Shown in pieces: positions 27,501 through 38,316 of a stretch of 64,000 bases of DNA. Origin of the DNA: Paenibacillaceae bacterium (lineage in GTDB: Bacteria; Bacillota; Bacilli; Paenibacillales; CANHGK01); contig CANHGK010000003.1 of assembly GCA_947460235.1 (NCBI GenBank), positions 1-64,000 on the forward strand, read 5' to 3'. Numbering within the stretch: the stretch's first letter is position 1; the number at the start of each line of letters is the position of its first letter. The notes beneath the pieces are model-generated. The model did not search any database. It saw nothing but the letters and a program-made list of their open reading frames with translations, and was not told where the DNA came from. Made by a program: the position numbers and the translations under genes.

Positions 27501-28840
27501 ACCGCTGCGATCTCGATGATCTTGTTGCTACGCACGGATAAACCAGTGGTCTCGGTATCAAAAACGATATATTCCGATTCTTGTAACAAACGATCGTCAG
27601 CCATATGCACGATCGGTATCCCGTTTGGAAGTACATTCGCTTCCACTCCAAATAACACTTTCATCGAGTGCTTCTTAGCCATTTTTGCCGCATCAGGATA
27701 CGCCTGAATGTTAGCATGATCACTAATTGCAATCGCTTTATGTCCCCACTTCACCGCTTGCTTCACATACATTTCGAAGGACGCAACGGCATCCATTGTA
27801 CTCATTGTTGTATGCAAATGGAATTCAACGCGTTTTTCTTCTGCGTCATCTTTTCGTTCTGGCGGTGCGTTCACTTCATTGACGTCGTTCGGAATCATAC
27901 TTAATTCTGGAGGATTCATAAAACGGTCATATTCCACTTTCCCGCGCAGACGTACCCACATGCCTTCGCGGAATCGTTCCCACGTACGCTGATCATCTTT
28001 CGTTTTCGCAAAAACTTTACATTGAATTGAATCAGAATAATCCGATAACGAAAAGGAATGGAGCACCATCCCATTTTTGAGTGCCTTCGACTCATAGCCA
28101 AATACGAATCCTTGAACTGTAATTTTCTTTTCTTCTTCGATAATTTGACTGATCGCTACCGGCGGATCTTTAATCTCGTAACCGACCATAAATGGTCCTT
28201 CTGCGTCATCTGAAGATGCAACTTTGGCAGCAGCTGCCGCTTCTTTCATTTGTTGATCAATCATTGAACGCTCAAACACCTGTTGTTGTTGCATGAATTG
28301 ATCAACTTTTTCTTTACGCTCTTCCGCAGACAATTGTTGATCAACGACAACTTTTATGCGCGCGTCAAAATAAGTTTGGAAAAATTCAGGCACAAGCAAC
28401 TCTAGTTGCTTCTTTTTTGCCATTTCCAAACTGACCGTATCCCAAAATAATAATTTTAAGGTGCCGCCGTCAGCGATCGCCTCTGCTTTATTTAACCAGC
28501 CACTCCCAGATGATTTCTCGGTTTGTAGCCATTCTTGTGCCGCAGGCCAATAATCCGTTAACCACGGCGCAGAATCCCCTGGAAACCGCAACATCATCGT
28601 AATTTTATCCGGAGCAGCACCGGAAGCACCTGCCGCCTTCTGAACTTCGTTCCAAACAGAAAGGTCCGGCACCACTTTCCCGGTCCGGACCTCCATACGA
28701 AGCCAGCCGCCCTTACGTCCGCAAACGACACGCTCCAACTGCCAATCAGCAGTATGCGTAGTCACCCAAGCAGACGACAATCCGATTTGCTCCAACCATG
28801 CGCGAAAGCGCTCTGTTGTTGTCATCAAATTCATGGACAT
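24521..28840 (-). CDS. polC: DNA polymerase III alpha subunit, PolC type
   Basis: PHP domain with inserted DEDD exonuclease (YIVFDTETTGLSVRSNKIIEIAAVRV), PolC-type zinc motif and polymerase motifs. Confidence 0.97.
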   Translation of the reverse strand: MSMNLMTTTERFRAWLEQIGLSSAWVTTHTADWQLERVVCGRKGGWLRMEVRTGKVVPDLSVWNEVQKAAGASGAAPDKITMMLRFPGDSAPWLTDYWPAAQEWLQTEKSSGSGWLNKAEAIADGGTLKLLFWDTVSLEMAKKKQLELLVPEFFQTYFDARIKVVVDQQLSAEERKEKVDQFMQQQQVFERSMIDQQMKEAAAAAKVASSDDAEGPFMVGYEIKDPPVAISQIIEEEKKITVQGFVFGYESKALKNGMVLHSFSLSDYSDSIQCKVFAKTKDDQRTWERFREGMWVRLRGKVEYDRFMNPPELSMIPNDVNEVNAPPERKDDAEEKRVEFHLHTTMSTMDAVASFEMYVKQAVKWGHKAIAISDHANIQAYPDAAKMAKKHSMKVLFGVEANVLPNGIPIVHMADDRLLQESEYIVFDTETTGLSVRSNKIIEIAAVRVKNGQVGEEFQRFINPHEPIPHNITQLTNITDDMVKDAPELDVVLKEFLAFAGNGVLVAHNARFDMGFLQSNLKSIGEKPLMNPVIDTLEVARWLYPSMKNHRLNTLADKYKIKLENHHRAIDDSIALAGIMIGLFKEAVESKNVITVSDLNQDVGKDLSTVRPFHSGVYALNAKGKKRLFELVSMSHTKFFNKSANIPRSELAAQRDDLLILSGCEKGELFDAVMFKSIEEAEQIAEFYDVLEIQPICMYEHLLEKQLVNSRDQIVDAIKRIVALGQKLGKPVLATGNVHYLNPRDKILRDITIHGITGFSPLKDIKKPDAHLRTTTEMLEEFAFLGKDKAYEVVVKNSNELADRFESYKMFPDELFSPIIDGADTEIRETCYATAERMYGSPIPDVVVARLEKELKPIIQFGFSANYLISQRLVKKSNDDGYLVGSRGSVGSSVVAMMLGISEVNPLPPHHWCASCQYSEFYTDGRVPSGFDLPLRKCPSCGKQMKGEGHDIPFETFLGFKGDKVPDIDLNFSGEYQPIAHNYTKVLFGEKHVFRAGTIGTVAEKTAYGYVRKYMEDKGRSLRQAEYQRLAMGCTGVKRSTGQHPGGIVVVPDYINVNDITPVQFPADDTNADWMTTHFDYHAFDSNLLKLDILGHDDPTMMRMLQDLTGIDPQTIPMSDPKTMSIFSSVEALGVTPEQIRTSVATYGVPEMGTKFVRQMLQETQPKTFSDLLQISGLSHGTGVWLNNAQELIRNGTCTIKTVIGCRDDIMLYLIYKGNMDAALAFTITESVRKGKGLKPEWIESMKEHKIPEWYIDSCLRIEYMFPKAHASAYVISAVRTAYFKVYHPLAYYCTYYSVRADEFDLQTLSAGYETIMKKLIEIEEKGFNAQPKEKASVPIFEMALEMTSRGFKFKNIDLNRSQATRFIIDGDSLIAPFAALGGLGENAARNVVAARENGPFLSIEDFQSRSKISKTVVETLTGMGVFRGLPESNQLALF

Positions 28841-28867
28841 TGCATCGACCTCATTTATTATGCATTT

Positions 28868-29584
28868 CTATGATATCCAAACTTTCAACGTTTTTTCGAT
28901 CGTTAGGATGATTTCAGTCGCTTGGCAATCTTGTAACATTTCATGTCCACTGCGAAAAAACTTTACGAAATGTTTTTGATCTGTCGCCAATTGACGTCTT
29001 AAAATATCAATAATTTGCTTTGAAACAATCGTGTCTTTTGCGGTATACAATGTTACAACTGGAACATTTACCTCATGTAATTGCCTAACCGTTCGCTTTG
29101 CATACTGGCGTAGTTCATCAAATGCAGCCGTCGGAAAATATGGATAGTTGGTGCAAACTTCTCGTTCCAATTTTTTATCTTTAAAGCTACTCGGAGACTT
29201 CCAATAAGTAAATATTTTTTTGAGCAGAGGTGAAAACATTGTTAGCGGATCACGAAACCGAAGTGCTGGTGCAAGTAATACCAAACCTTTGATTTTGTTA
29301 GCATGTTGGATCGCCAAATTTAGCGCCAGCACACCGCCCATCGATAAACCAATAATAATGACCTCATCAACCTCACTAAGTAAATCAAACATGGCATGTT
29401 CCGCATCATCATACCAATCTTGCGCTTTGACATCCGCAAGATCCATATATTGCGTACCGTGTCCACGCAAAACTGGCATTCGATAAGGAAGACCAAGCTT
29501 TTCTGCCAGAGGCACGAGTGCCCGAACGGTATCCAAACTACCTGTAAAACCATGCAATATTAATAATCCGACCATACAATTCAA
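28868..29584 (-). CDS. Alpha/beta hydrolase (carboxylesterase/lipase-like)
   Basis: LLILHGFTGS, GLSMGG nucleophile elbow, FFRSGHEM catalytic His; start near the proS stop. Confidence 0.9.
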   Translation of the reverse strand: MNCMVGLLILHGFTGSLDTVRALVPLAEKLGLPYRMPVLRGHGTQYMDLADVKAQDWYDDAEHAMFDLLSEVDEVIIIGLSMGGVLALNLAIQHANKIKGLVLLAPALRFRDPLTMFSPLLKKIFTYWKSPSSFKDKKLEREVCTNYPYFPTAAFDELRQYAKRTVRQLHEVNVPVVTLYTAKDTIVSKQIIDILRRQLATDQKHFVKFFRSGHEMLQDCQATEIILTIEKTLKVWIS

Positions 29585-31033
29585 TTAGTACGCGCGAGCA
29601 AATACAACTGTTTGCTCACCATGTTCTCCGCATACTAAACATTTATTTTTCTTTACTTTTGGTTCAAATGGAATGTTCCGACTCGTCGCGCCAGTTTCTT
29701 CTTTAACTTGCTTTTCACAATCAGCAGATCCACACCATCCAGCATAAACAAATCCGCGTTTTTGCTCGAACAATGATTTCATCTGATCTAATGAATCCAC
29801 ATCATATGTTTGTTCTTGTTGGAACGCTAACGCCTTGTTAAACATTTCAGTGTGTACATTGGCAATCATTGATTGAACTTGATCAACAAAATCATCCAAT
29901 GGTACAGATACTTTAGCACCTGTAATTCGAGAAACGACAATCGCTTGTCCATTCTCGATGTCACGAGGCCCGATTTCGATTCGAACCGGTACGCCGCGCA
30001 TTTCGTACTCATTGAATTTCCATCCAGGCGTAATTCCTTCACGGTCGTCTAATTTTACTCGAACTCCTGCTTTACGCAATTCATTGTAAAGTTCTTCCGC
30101 TTTAGCATTTACTGTTTCACGCAATTTTGCAGGTCCAATTGGAATGATAACCGCTTGTGTAGGCGCAAGTTTCGGTGGCAACACGAGGCCACGGTCATCA
30201 CCGTGAACCATAATTAACGCACCGATCAACCGAGTGCTAACACCCCATGACGTTGTATGGCAAAATTGTAATTGATTTTCACGATCCGTAAATTGAATCT
30301 CGAATGCTTTGGCAAAATTCGTGCCAAGATAATGCGATGTCCCTGCTTGAACTGCGCGACCATCTTGCATCATTGCTTCGATCGAGAATGTATCTACCGC
30401 ACCAGCAAACTTTTCAGAAGGCGTTTTTTGCCCAGTAATGACCGGAATTGCCAATACATTTTCAGAAAACTCACGATAAATTTCAAGCATTTGCATCGTT
30501 TCTTTACGTGCATCCACTTCGTCTTCGTGTGCTGTGTGACCTTCTTGCCACAAAAACTCACTCGTCCGCAAAAAAGGTAACGTGCGTTTTTCCCAGCGTA
30601 CGACATTCGCCCATTGGTTGATTAACATTGGTAAATCACGGTACGACTGTATCCACTTCGCATACATATGTCCAAACATCGTCTCTGATGTCGGACGAAT
30701 CGCCAATTTTTCTTCTAATTGTTCTCCGCCAGCTTCGGTGACAAACGGCAATTCTGGGTTAAAACCCTCGACATGTTCTTTTTCTTTTTGGAAAAAGCTC
30801 TCCGGAATAAACAGTGGGAAATATGCGTTGCGATGTCCCGTCTCTTTGAATCGGCGGTCAAGTTCTTGTTGAATTCCTTCCCATAACGCGTAACCATCTG
30901 GCTTAAATACAATGCAACCGCGAACAGGCGCATAATCCATTAAATCTGCTTTTTTGATCACGTCTAAGTACCAACGCGAAAAATCTTCCGATTGTGGTGT
31001 AATTTCTTTGCTCACTGTTTTTTCCTGTGCCAT
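29585..31033 (-). CDS. proS: Prolyl-tRNA synthetase, eukaryote/archaeal type
   Basis: DFSRWYLDVIKKADLMDYAPVRGCIVFKPDGYALWE; 482 aa; zinc-type C-terminus ending ARAY. Confidence 0.95.
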   Translation of the reverse strand: MAQEKTVSKEITPQSEDFSRWYLDVIKKADLMDYAPVRGCIVFKPDGYALWEGIQQELDRRFKETGHRNAYFPLFIPESFFQKEKEHVEGFNPELPFVTEAGGEQLEEKLAIRPTSETMFGHMYAKWIQSYRDLPMLINQWANVVRWEKRTLPFLRTSEFLWQEGHTAHEDEVDARKETMQMLEIYREFSENVLAIPVITGQKTPSEKFAGAVDTFSIEAMMQDGRAVQAGTSHYLGTNFAKAFEIQFTDRENQLQFCHTTSWGVSTRLIGALIMVHGDDRGLVLPPKLAPTQAVIIPIGPAKLRETVNAKAEELYNELRKAGVRVKLDDREGITPGWKFNEYEMRGVPVRIEIGPRDIENGQAIVVSRITGAKVSVPLDDFVDQVQSMIANVHTEMFNKALAFQQEQTYDVDSLDQMKSLFEQKRGFVYAGWCGSADCEKQVKEETGATSRNIPFEPKVKKNKCLVCGEHGEQTVVFARAY

Positions 31034-31058
31034 AAGTACCTCCTGATGCTTCGATCAA

Positions 31059-32351
31059 CTATCTAAACAGCATTGAAATATCGTTAAAGGTAATGACCAC
31101 CATAAAGGCCATCATCATTGCAAAACCGATCAAATGTACCATGCTTTCACGATTCGGTGGGACTGGACGTCCGCGAATCGCTTCAATGAACAAGAATACA
31201 ATTCGACTGCCATCGAGCGCCGGAATTGGCAATAAATTGAATAACCCCAGATATAAACTAAGAATTCCCGCCCAATAGACTAAAGAATCAAATCCTTTGG
31301 CCGCAAATTGCGCAGTCACATTAACCGTTTTTACTGGCCCACCGAGTTCATCAAGTTTGACGTTCCCCGTAAATAATTTCTTAAAACCTTCAAGTATATT
31401 TTCAGTGAAAAACGACATCATTAGCCAACCGCCTTGAATCGATTCACCAAGCGTTGCATTTCTACGATGCGGTCGAACACCAACCATGATACGTTTTTGA
31501 CCATTATATTCGCGCATTTTTGGTGTTATTACAAGTGCAATTTTCTCACCATTGCGGTCTACAATCCAGTTCATCGGTTTGTCTGCAGACGCACCAATCC
31601 AATCGCTTAATTTAACCCAATCATCTCCAGGTGACACACCATTAATCGTGAGTACTTCGTCACCTTTTTGGAGTCCAGCCAACTCGGCTTGTGTTCCTGG
31701 ATCGATATCACCAATCTTAATGTGCGCGGATTCTGTAGGCATCCCACTTAAAAACACAAACAACATAAACAATACAAACGCCAAAATTCCATTCATTAAT
31801 GGACCTGCAAAAATCGTAAGGAACCGTTGCCATATTGATTTATTATTAAACAAACGATTATTTGGTGCAATTTGCCACCATGTTCCTGGTTTACCGATCA
31901 TTGCCTGGGGGCTTACCTGATATTCCGAAACGGTCAAATCATTGGACGATGTTAAACGAATCCAAAGCTTTTCCTCCAAATCAAAGGAATCAATGGTACC
32001 GATTTTTTGGTTTGGCGACAAGACATATGAAGTCGTTTCATTCTCATCTTGAAGCGGTTCAATACGAATAACGTGATCATCGGTGATCGTTAAACGGGAA
32101 TGCATACCAACTTCTAATTGATTGCGTTCTGGTTCTTCACCTGCCATCCTCACAAATCCGCCAATGGGCAATAACCGAAGCGTGTATGTAGTTTCGTTGC
32201 GACGCCAAGAGTAAATAAGCGGTCCAAATCCAATCGCAAATTCACGCACAAGAATTCCAGCGCGTTTCGCGAAAATAAAATGACCAAATTCGTGAATTCC
32301 AACGAGCACAAAAAATAACATTACGACGGAAAAAACTACTTGAAAGGACAT
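31059..32351 (-). CDS. rseP: Site-2 protease RseP/RasP
   Basis: HEFGH, PDZ region, LLPIPALDGSRI. Confidence 0.95.
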   Translation of the reverse strand: MSFQVVFSVVMLFFVLVGIHEFGHFIFAKRAGILVREFAIGFGPLIYSWRRNETTYTLRLLPIGGFVRMAGEEPERNQLEVGMHSRLTITDDHVIRIEPLQDENETTSYVLSPNQKIGTIDSFDLEEKLWIRLTSSNDLTVSEYQVSPQAMIGKPGTWWQIAPNNRLFNNKSIWQRFLTIFAGPLMNGILAFVLFMLFVFLSGMPTESAHIKIGDIDPGTQAELAGLQKGDEVLTINGVSPGDDWVKLSDWIGASADKPMNWIVDRNGEKIALVITPKMREYNGQKRIMVGVRPHRRNATLGESIQGGWLMMSFFTENILEGFKKLFTGNVKLDELGGPVKTVNVTAQFAAKGFDSLVYWAGILSLYLGLFNLLPIPALDGSRIVFLFIEAIRGRPVPPNRESMVHLIGFAMMMAFMVVITFNDISMLFR

Positions 32352-32391
32352 GGACCAACCTCCTTAAGTCTTCATAACTATTTTATAACAC

Positions 32392-33564
32392 TTACAGGTT
32401 CTCCGTCCAAGAACGCGCCCATGCGTCCGTCGTTAAAATTTCTTCCAAATTAGGTTCTCGAATTAAATCATGTTTCATCATTGTTTGTTCAATAAAACGT
32501 TCGATCGACAAAAATGGTATTTCTCCTTTTAAAAACTTTGAAACGGCCACTTCATTGACCGCATTAAAAACCGTGGGCATCGTCCCGCCAATTTTCCCCG
32601 CTTCATACGCATATTTCAAACACGGAAAACGTACGACATCAACTGCGCGGAAATCAAGACGTCCAATGGTAAGTAAATCGAGCGGTGTTGTTGGATTATG
32701 TTGCCTTTGCGGGTACGTCATTGCATATTGAATCGGTACGCGCATATCCGGACAACCAAGTTGTGCCATAACAGACGTATCCCGAAATTCTACCATCGAA
32801 TGGACAATACTTTGCGGATGCATGATCACATCGATTTGGTCATATGGCAAATCAAATAACCAATGCGCCTCAATTACTTCCAAGCCTTTGTTCACAAGCG
32901 TTGCGGAATCAATTGTGATTTTGGCACCCATTGACCAATTAGGATGAGCAAGCGCCTGCTTTGCAGTCACATGCTCCAATTCATCACGGGATAAATCTCG
33001 CAGTGCTCCCCCAGATGCCGTTAAAACGATCCGTTTCACATCATCACGATTTTCCCCATTCAGACATTGAAAGATCGCTGAATGCTCACTGTCGATCGGA
33101 ATCATTTTCACATTGTGCAGCTTCGCCAATTGCGTAACCAAGTGTCCCGCTGTGACAAGTGTTTCTTTATTGGCAAGTCCGATCATTTTCCCAGATCGTA
33201 TGGCAGCTAACGTAGAAGGCAGACCAGCACTACCAACCATTGCACAAATTACCATATCACAATCACGGTGCGTAGCAACGGAACGTCGTCCATCTTCTCC
33301 ATACATCACTTCGATCGGTTGACCTTCTGCAGCACGTATGCGTTTACTTCGGAGTTGTATATCTAAATCAATAGCAACTGCTTCTTCACTTACCGTTACG
33401 AGCGAAGGACGAAATTCCATCACCTGTTCCAATAATAATTTGGCATTTGATCCTGCCGCAAGCGCAACCACTTCAAATCGGTCCGGATGATGACGGACGA
33501 TATCTAATGTTTGAGTTCCAATCGAACCTGTCGACCCCAAAATCGAAATTCGCTTTCTCGTCAT
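32392..33564 (-). CDS. dxr: 1-deoxy-D-xylulose 5-phosphate reductoisomerase
   Basis: ISILGSTGSIGTQTLDI; ATG 33564 after GGAGGG. Confidence 0.97.
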   Translation of the reverse strand: MTRKRISILGSTGSIGTQTLDIVRHHPDRFEVVALAAGSNAKLLLEQVMEFRPSLVTVSEEAVAIDLDIQLRSKRIRAAEGQPIEVMYGEDGRRSVATHRDCDMVICAMVGSAGLPSTLAAIRSGKMIGLANKETLVTAGHLVTQLAKLHNVKMIPIDSEHSAIFQCLNGENRDDVKRIVLTASGGALRDLSRDELEHVTAKQALAHPNWSMGAKITIDSATLVNKGLEVIEAHWLFDLPYDQIDVIMHPQSIVHSMVEFRDTSVMAQLGCPDMRVPIQYAMTYPQRQHNPTTPLDLLTIGRLDFRAVDVVRFPCLKYAYEAGKIGGTMPTVFNAVNEVAVSKFLKGEIPFLSIERFIEQTMMKHDLIREPNLEEILTTDAWARSWTENL

Positions 33565-33586
33565 GCGACCCTCCAACAGCAACTTA

Positions 33587-34381
33587 TTAATGAACAAACC
33601 CTAAAATGATCACAATCGGAAAAACAATTAACCAACTATCTACCCGATCGAGCACTCCTCCGTGACCCGGCATAAAATTACCGGAATCTTTCACACCGAT
33701 TACTCGTTTGTATGCTGATTGAATTAAATCACCTAGTTCGGCAAAAATTCCGATCACAGCACCTAACACGATTGCTTGCGCAATTGGCATCGTCTCTGGA
33801 GCAACTCGTGACAAAAGCAAAGCGACAACAATGGCGACGACGATTCCGCCGACCGCACCCTCAATTGTTTTATTTGGACTGATCGATGGAATAAGTTTGT
33901 TTTTCCCCATCGCACTCCCGATAAAATATGCTCCACTATCGGTCGACCAAATGATCAAATAAATCATAAGCGCGTAATACATACCATGCTCATTCATAAA
34001 GGCGGTATAAATCATATAATGAAATCCGAATCCAATATATACGATCCCCATAAAAAGATTTGCCACCCGAGTATACGGAATGCGATTATTACTTAGTACT
34101 GTTAACGCCAATAAAATTAACATTAACAACCATACTAGCAATTCTGGTTTTAACCAAACGAATACACCTAGTGTTGACCACGGCAAGACTAACAATGCCA
34201 ACCCACAAATACTAATCACTTGCATCAATAAAGAATCATTTAGTGCGTTTATTTTGTTCCATTCCAACATACCGATAATCGCAAGAATGAATAGTAATCC
34301 GCTATACCACCAAGGTCCTAACCACATGCAACCCAAAAAAATACATGCCGCTATTATTCCAAATATTAATCGCGTCCGCAC
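33587..34381 (-). CDS. cdsA: Phosphatidate cytidylyltransferase
   Basis: C-terminal CdsA signature region (DSGNFMPGHGGVLDRVDS). Confidence 0.95.
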   Translation of the reverse strand: MRTRLIFGIIAACIFLGCMWLGPWWYSGLLFILAIIGMLEWNKINALNDSLLMQVISICGLALLVLPWSTLGVFVWLKPELLVWLLMLILLALTVLSNNRIPYTRVANLFMGIVYIGFGFHYMIYTAFMNEHGMYYALMIYLIIWSTDSGAYFIGSAMGKNKLIPSISPNKTIEGAVGGIVVAIVVALLLSRVAPETMPIAQAIVLGAVIGIFAELGDLIQSAYKRVIGVKDSGNFMPGHGGVLDRVDSWLIVFPIVIILGFVH

Positions 34382-34398
34382 AATAAACCTCCAGCATG

Positions 34399-35220
34399 TT
34401 ACGCATCTTTAGATTCATTTATTGCCAAACCACCGTATCTTCGATTCCGATTACAGTAATCATCGATTGCTTGGATAAAATCCTGATCACGAAAATCAGG
34501 CCATAATTGCTCTGTAAACCAAAACTCTGCATAAGCTAATTGCCATAGCATAAAATTACTTAACCGAATTTCACCGCTTGTACGAATTAACAAATCTGGA
34601 TGCACTAAACCTGATGTTTGTAAATGCTCATCAATCCACGCTTCGTCGATGGTAGTAGGTACAAGTCCATCATGTATTGCTGCATGTGCCGCTTGTTGCA
34701 TCGCTAATACAAGTTCACGACGACCACCGTAATTGAGTGCAAAATTCAAAATCAATCCCGTATTGGTAGACGTACGTTTTACAGCCTCTTCAACCGCTCG
34801 TAGCGTATGAGCAGGCAATTGATCTGTTTCACCCATAAAACGGACTTGTACGTTGTTTTGGATGAGTTCATCCAATTCGCTCACGATAAATTCTTCTGGT
34901 AATTTCATTAAAAAAGCAACTTCATCCTTTGGACGCTTCCAATTTTCAGTAGAAAAAGCGTACATGGTTAGCACTTGCACACCAAGCGCATCTGCAACTT
35001 TGGTAATCCGCTTAACCGCCTTCATCCCAGCACGATGCCCTGCAATTCGCGGTAACCCTCGTTTTTGAGCCCAACGACCATTGCCATCCATGATCACAGC
35101 GACATGTTTCGGTACAGGTCTTTGGAGCGTTTCTGTTTTCGGACCTGAAAAGCTTCCAAAAGGTGAAACGAACCATTTCCGAAGTGCACGGAACATCATA
35201 AACATCGCGAAATCCACCAC
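34399..35220 (-). CDS. uppS: Undecaprenyl diphosphate synthase
   Basis: VAVIMDGNGRWAQKRGLPRIAGHRAG. Confidence 0.97.
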   Translation of the reverse strand: MVDFAMFMMFRALRKWFVSPFGSFSGPKTETLQRPVPKHVAVIMDGNGRWAQKRGLPRIAGHRAGMKAVKRITKVADALGVQVLTMYAFSTENWKRPKDEVAFLMKLPEEFIVSELDELIQNNVQVRFMGETDQLPAHTLRAVEEAVKRTSTNTGLILNFALNYGGRRELVLAMQQAAHAAIHDGLVPTTIDEAWIDEHLQTSGLVHPDLLIRTSGEIRLSNFMLWQLAYAEFWFTEQLWPDFRDQDFIQAIDDYCNRNRRYGGLAINESKDA

Positions 35221-35245
35221 ACTTCCAATAGGTTCCGATAGAACA

Positions 35246-35272
35246 GAAAAGCCCCGTACATACGGGGAATAT
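35246..35272 (-). terminator. Intergenic hairpin between frr and uppS, terminator-like
   Basis: CCCCGTA-TG-TACGGGG followed by CTTTTCTG on the minus strand. Confidence 0.5.
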
Positions 35273-35278
35273 GGAATA

Positions 35279-35836
35279 TTAAAATTCCATCAATTCTTTT
35301 TCTTTTGTTTGAACTGCTTTATCTACTTCCGCAACATAGCGGTCGGTTACTTTTTGAATATCCTCTTGCAATCGACGTGCTTCATCTTCTGAAATGCCAT
35401 TTTTCTCTGCTTTTTTAATTTCTTCGTTCGAATCCCGGCGGATATTTCGCAAGATTACTTTTGCCTCTTCGCCAGTTTTCTTAACTAATTTAACGATTTC
35501 TGCACGGCGTTGCTCTGTCATAATCGGCATTACAATACGAATCGTGACACCATCATTGGATGGTGTTAACCCTAAGTCAGATTTCATAATCGCTTTTTCG
35601 ATTGGAGCAAGTACGGCTTTATCCCACGGTTGAATTGACAACGTACGAGAATCAGGTGTCGTAATTGATCCCAATTGATTTACTGCTGTCATTGTTCCAT
35701 AATATTCAACTTGAATTTTATCTAAAAGATTAACTGAAGCACGACCTGCACGCATTGAAGCGAGATCACGCTTCAAACCAGTTAACGCTTTTTCCATTTT
35801 TTCTTCTGATTGTTGCTTAATTGATGCGGACATCAA
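35279..35836 (-). CDS. frr: Ribosome recycling factor
   Basis: Full-length RRF with ALTGLKRDLASMRAGRASVNLLDKIQVEYYG. Confidence 0.97.
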   Translation of the reverse strand: MMSASIKQQSEEKMEKALTGLKRDLASMRAGRASVNLLDKIQVEYYGTMTAVNQLGSITTPDSRTLSIQPWDKAVLAPIEKAIMKSDLGLTPSNDGVTIRIVMPIMTEQRRAEIVKLVKKTGEEAKVILRNIRRDSNEEIKKAEKNGISEDEARRLQEDIQKVTDRYVAEVDKAVQTKEKELMEF

Positions 35837-35839
35837 TAA

Positions 35840-36652
<813 letters not shown>

Positions 36653-36689
36653 TTTATCTAATCTATAGACACGAAATGAATCAATAAAA

Positions 36690-37343
36690 TTATTGGTTCA
36701 CTTGTGCCATGACTTCTGCAACGAAGTCATCTTGTTTTTTCTCTAAACCTTCTCCAAGTTCAAAACGCACAAATCGACGAACGGAGATGTTTTCACCGAT
36801 AGTACCAATTTTTTCGTTAAGCAATGTTTGAACGGTTTTGTCGGAATCTTTCACATAGGATTGCTCCAACAAGCAATTCTCTTCGTAGAATTTGCTAATG
36901 CGTCCTTCAACCATACGCTCAATAATTTTCTCTGGTTTACCTTCGTTTAATGCTTGAGCACGAAGGATTTCTTTTTCTTTTTCAAGTTCATCAGTAGGAA
37001 CTTCTTCACGGCGGATATATTTCGGAGCAGCCGCAGCGATGTGCATTGCAATATCTTTTACCAATTCGCGGAATTGATCTGTTTTACCAACAAAGTCCGT
37101 TTCGCAATTGATTTCTACAAGAACGCCGATTTTTCCACCAGCATGAATGTAAGATTCAACAGCACCTTCAGTTGCTACGCGACCAGCTTTTTTAGCTGCT
37201 GCAGCAAGACCTTTTTCACGCAAAATTTCTTTTGCTTTTTCCATTTCGCCATTTGCTTCTTCAAGCGCTTTTTTGCAATCCAACATTCCTGCGCCAGTCA
37301 ATTCACGAATTTCTTTTACCATTGCAGCGGTAACTTGTGCCAT
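36690..37343 (-). CDS. tsf: Elongation factor Ts
   Basis: [27 protein letters not shown]. Confidence 0.97.
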   Translation of the reverse strand: MAQVTAAMVKEIRELTGAGMLDCKKALEEANGEMEKAKEILREKGLAAAAKKAGRVATEGAVESYIHAGGKIGVLVEINCETDFVGKTDQFRELVKDIAMHIAAAAPKYIRREEVPTDELEKEKEILRAQALNEGKPEKIIERMVEGRISKFYEENCLLEQSYVKDSDKTVQTLLNEKIGTIGENISVRRFVRFELGEGLEKKQDDFVAEVMAQVNQ

Positions 37344-37441
37344 GAGAAGTAATCCTCCTTAAAGTTAAAGGGTGGGGTAGGTCGAGCGCCTACACACCAC
37401 CCTAATCATTATAAATGAAAGTTTATTTTTCGCTTAACGAA

Positions 37442-38140
37442 TTAAGCGTTCACTTGCTCGCCTTGGTTTGTTTCGATAATCGCGTCAGCAATTTTCGCAG
37501 TAAGCAATTTCACAGCGCGAATTGCATCATCGTTACCTGGGATAACATAGTCAATTTCGTCTGGATCACAGTTCGTATCCACGATACCAACGATTGGGAT
37601 ACCCAATTTGCGTGCTTCTGCAACTGCGATGCGCTCTTTACGCGGATCAATGATGAACAATGCAGCAGGTAAGCCCTTCATGTTCTTGATACCGCCCAAG
37701 AATTTCTCTAAACGCTCTTGCTCTTTGCGAAGCAAGATAACTTCTTTCTTTGGCAATACTTCAAACGTACCATTTTGCTCCATACGCTCTAATTCTTTCA
37801 AACGATCAATACGTTTTTGGATTGTGGAGAAGTTAGTCAACGTTCCACCCAACCAACGTTGGTTGATGTAATACTGACCTGAACGTTCTGCTTCTTCTTT
37901 AACGGAATCTTGAGCTTGTTTTTTAGTTCCAACGAACAAGATTTTGCCGTTGTTTTCAGCAACTGAACGAACGAAATAGTAAGCTTCTTCTACTTTTTTC
38001 ACTGTTTTTTGAAGATCGATAATATAGATCCCGTTACGTTCAGTGAAAATAAATTTCGCCATTTTTGGGTTCCAACGGCGTGTTTGGTGACCGAAGTGCA
38101 CCCCTGCTTCGAGCAGTTGTTTCATTGAGATGACTGCCAT
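37442..38140 (-). CDS. rpsB: 30S ribosomal protein S2
   Basis: [41 protein letters not shown]. Confidence 0.98.
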   Translation of the reverse strand: MAVISMKQLLEAGVHFGHQTRRWNPKMAKFIFTERNGIYIIDLQKTVKKVEEAYYFVRSVAENNGKILFVGTKKQAQDSVKEEAERSGQYYINQRWLGGTLTNFSTIQKRIDRLKELERMEQNGTFEVLPKKEVILLRKEQERLEKFLGGIKNMKGLPAALFIIDPRKERIAVAEARKLGIPIVGIVDTNCDPDEIDYVIPGNDDAIRAVKLLTAKIADAIIETNQGEQVNA

Positions 38141-38177
38141 GGTAAATCCTCCTATAATGTGTGGTTTTTGTTTTCTC

Positions 38178-38240
38178 CGTTGCTCGCATTTTCCTGCAGA
38201 TCACCAGAAACTGATGCACCGCTGCAGAAATTGAACAACG
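38178..38240 (-). promoter_or_regulatory. Candidate structured rpsB 5' leader
   Basis: Nested complementary arms cgttg/caacg (38178/38236), ctgcag/ctgcag (38194/38222), atca/tgat (38200/38212). Confidence 0.4.
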
Positions 38241-38316
38241 TACGTGATTGACACCTAAAAAAATATATCACATCGCCGATTGCTTATGCAACTAAATATA
38301 CTGATTTTGTATATCT

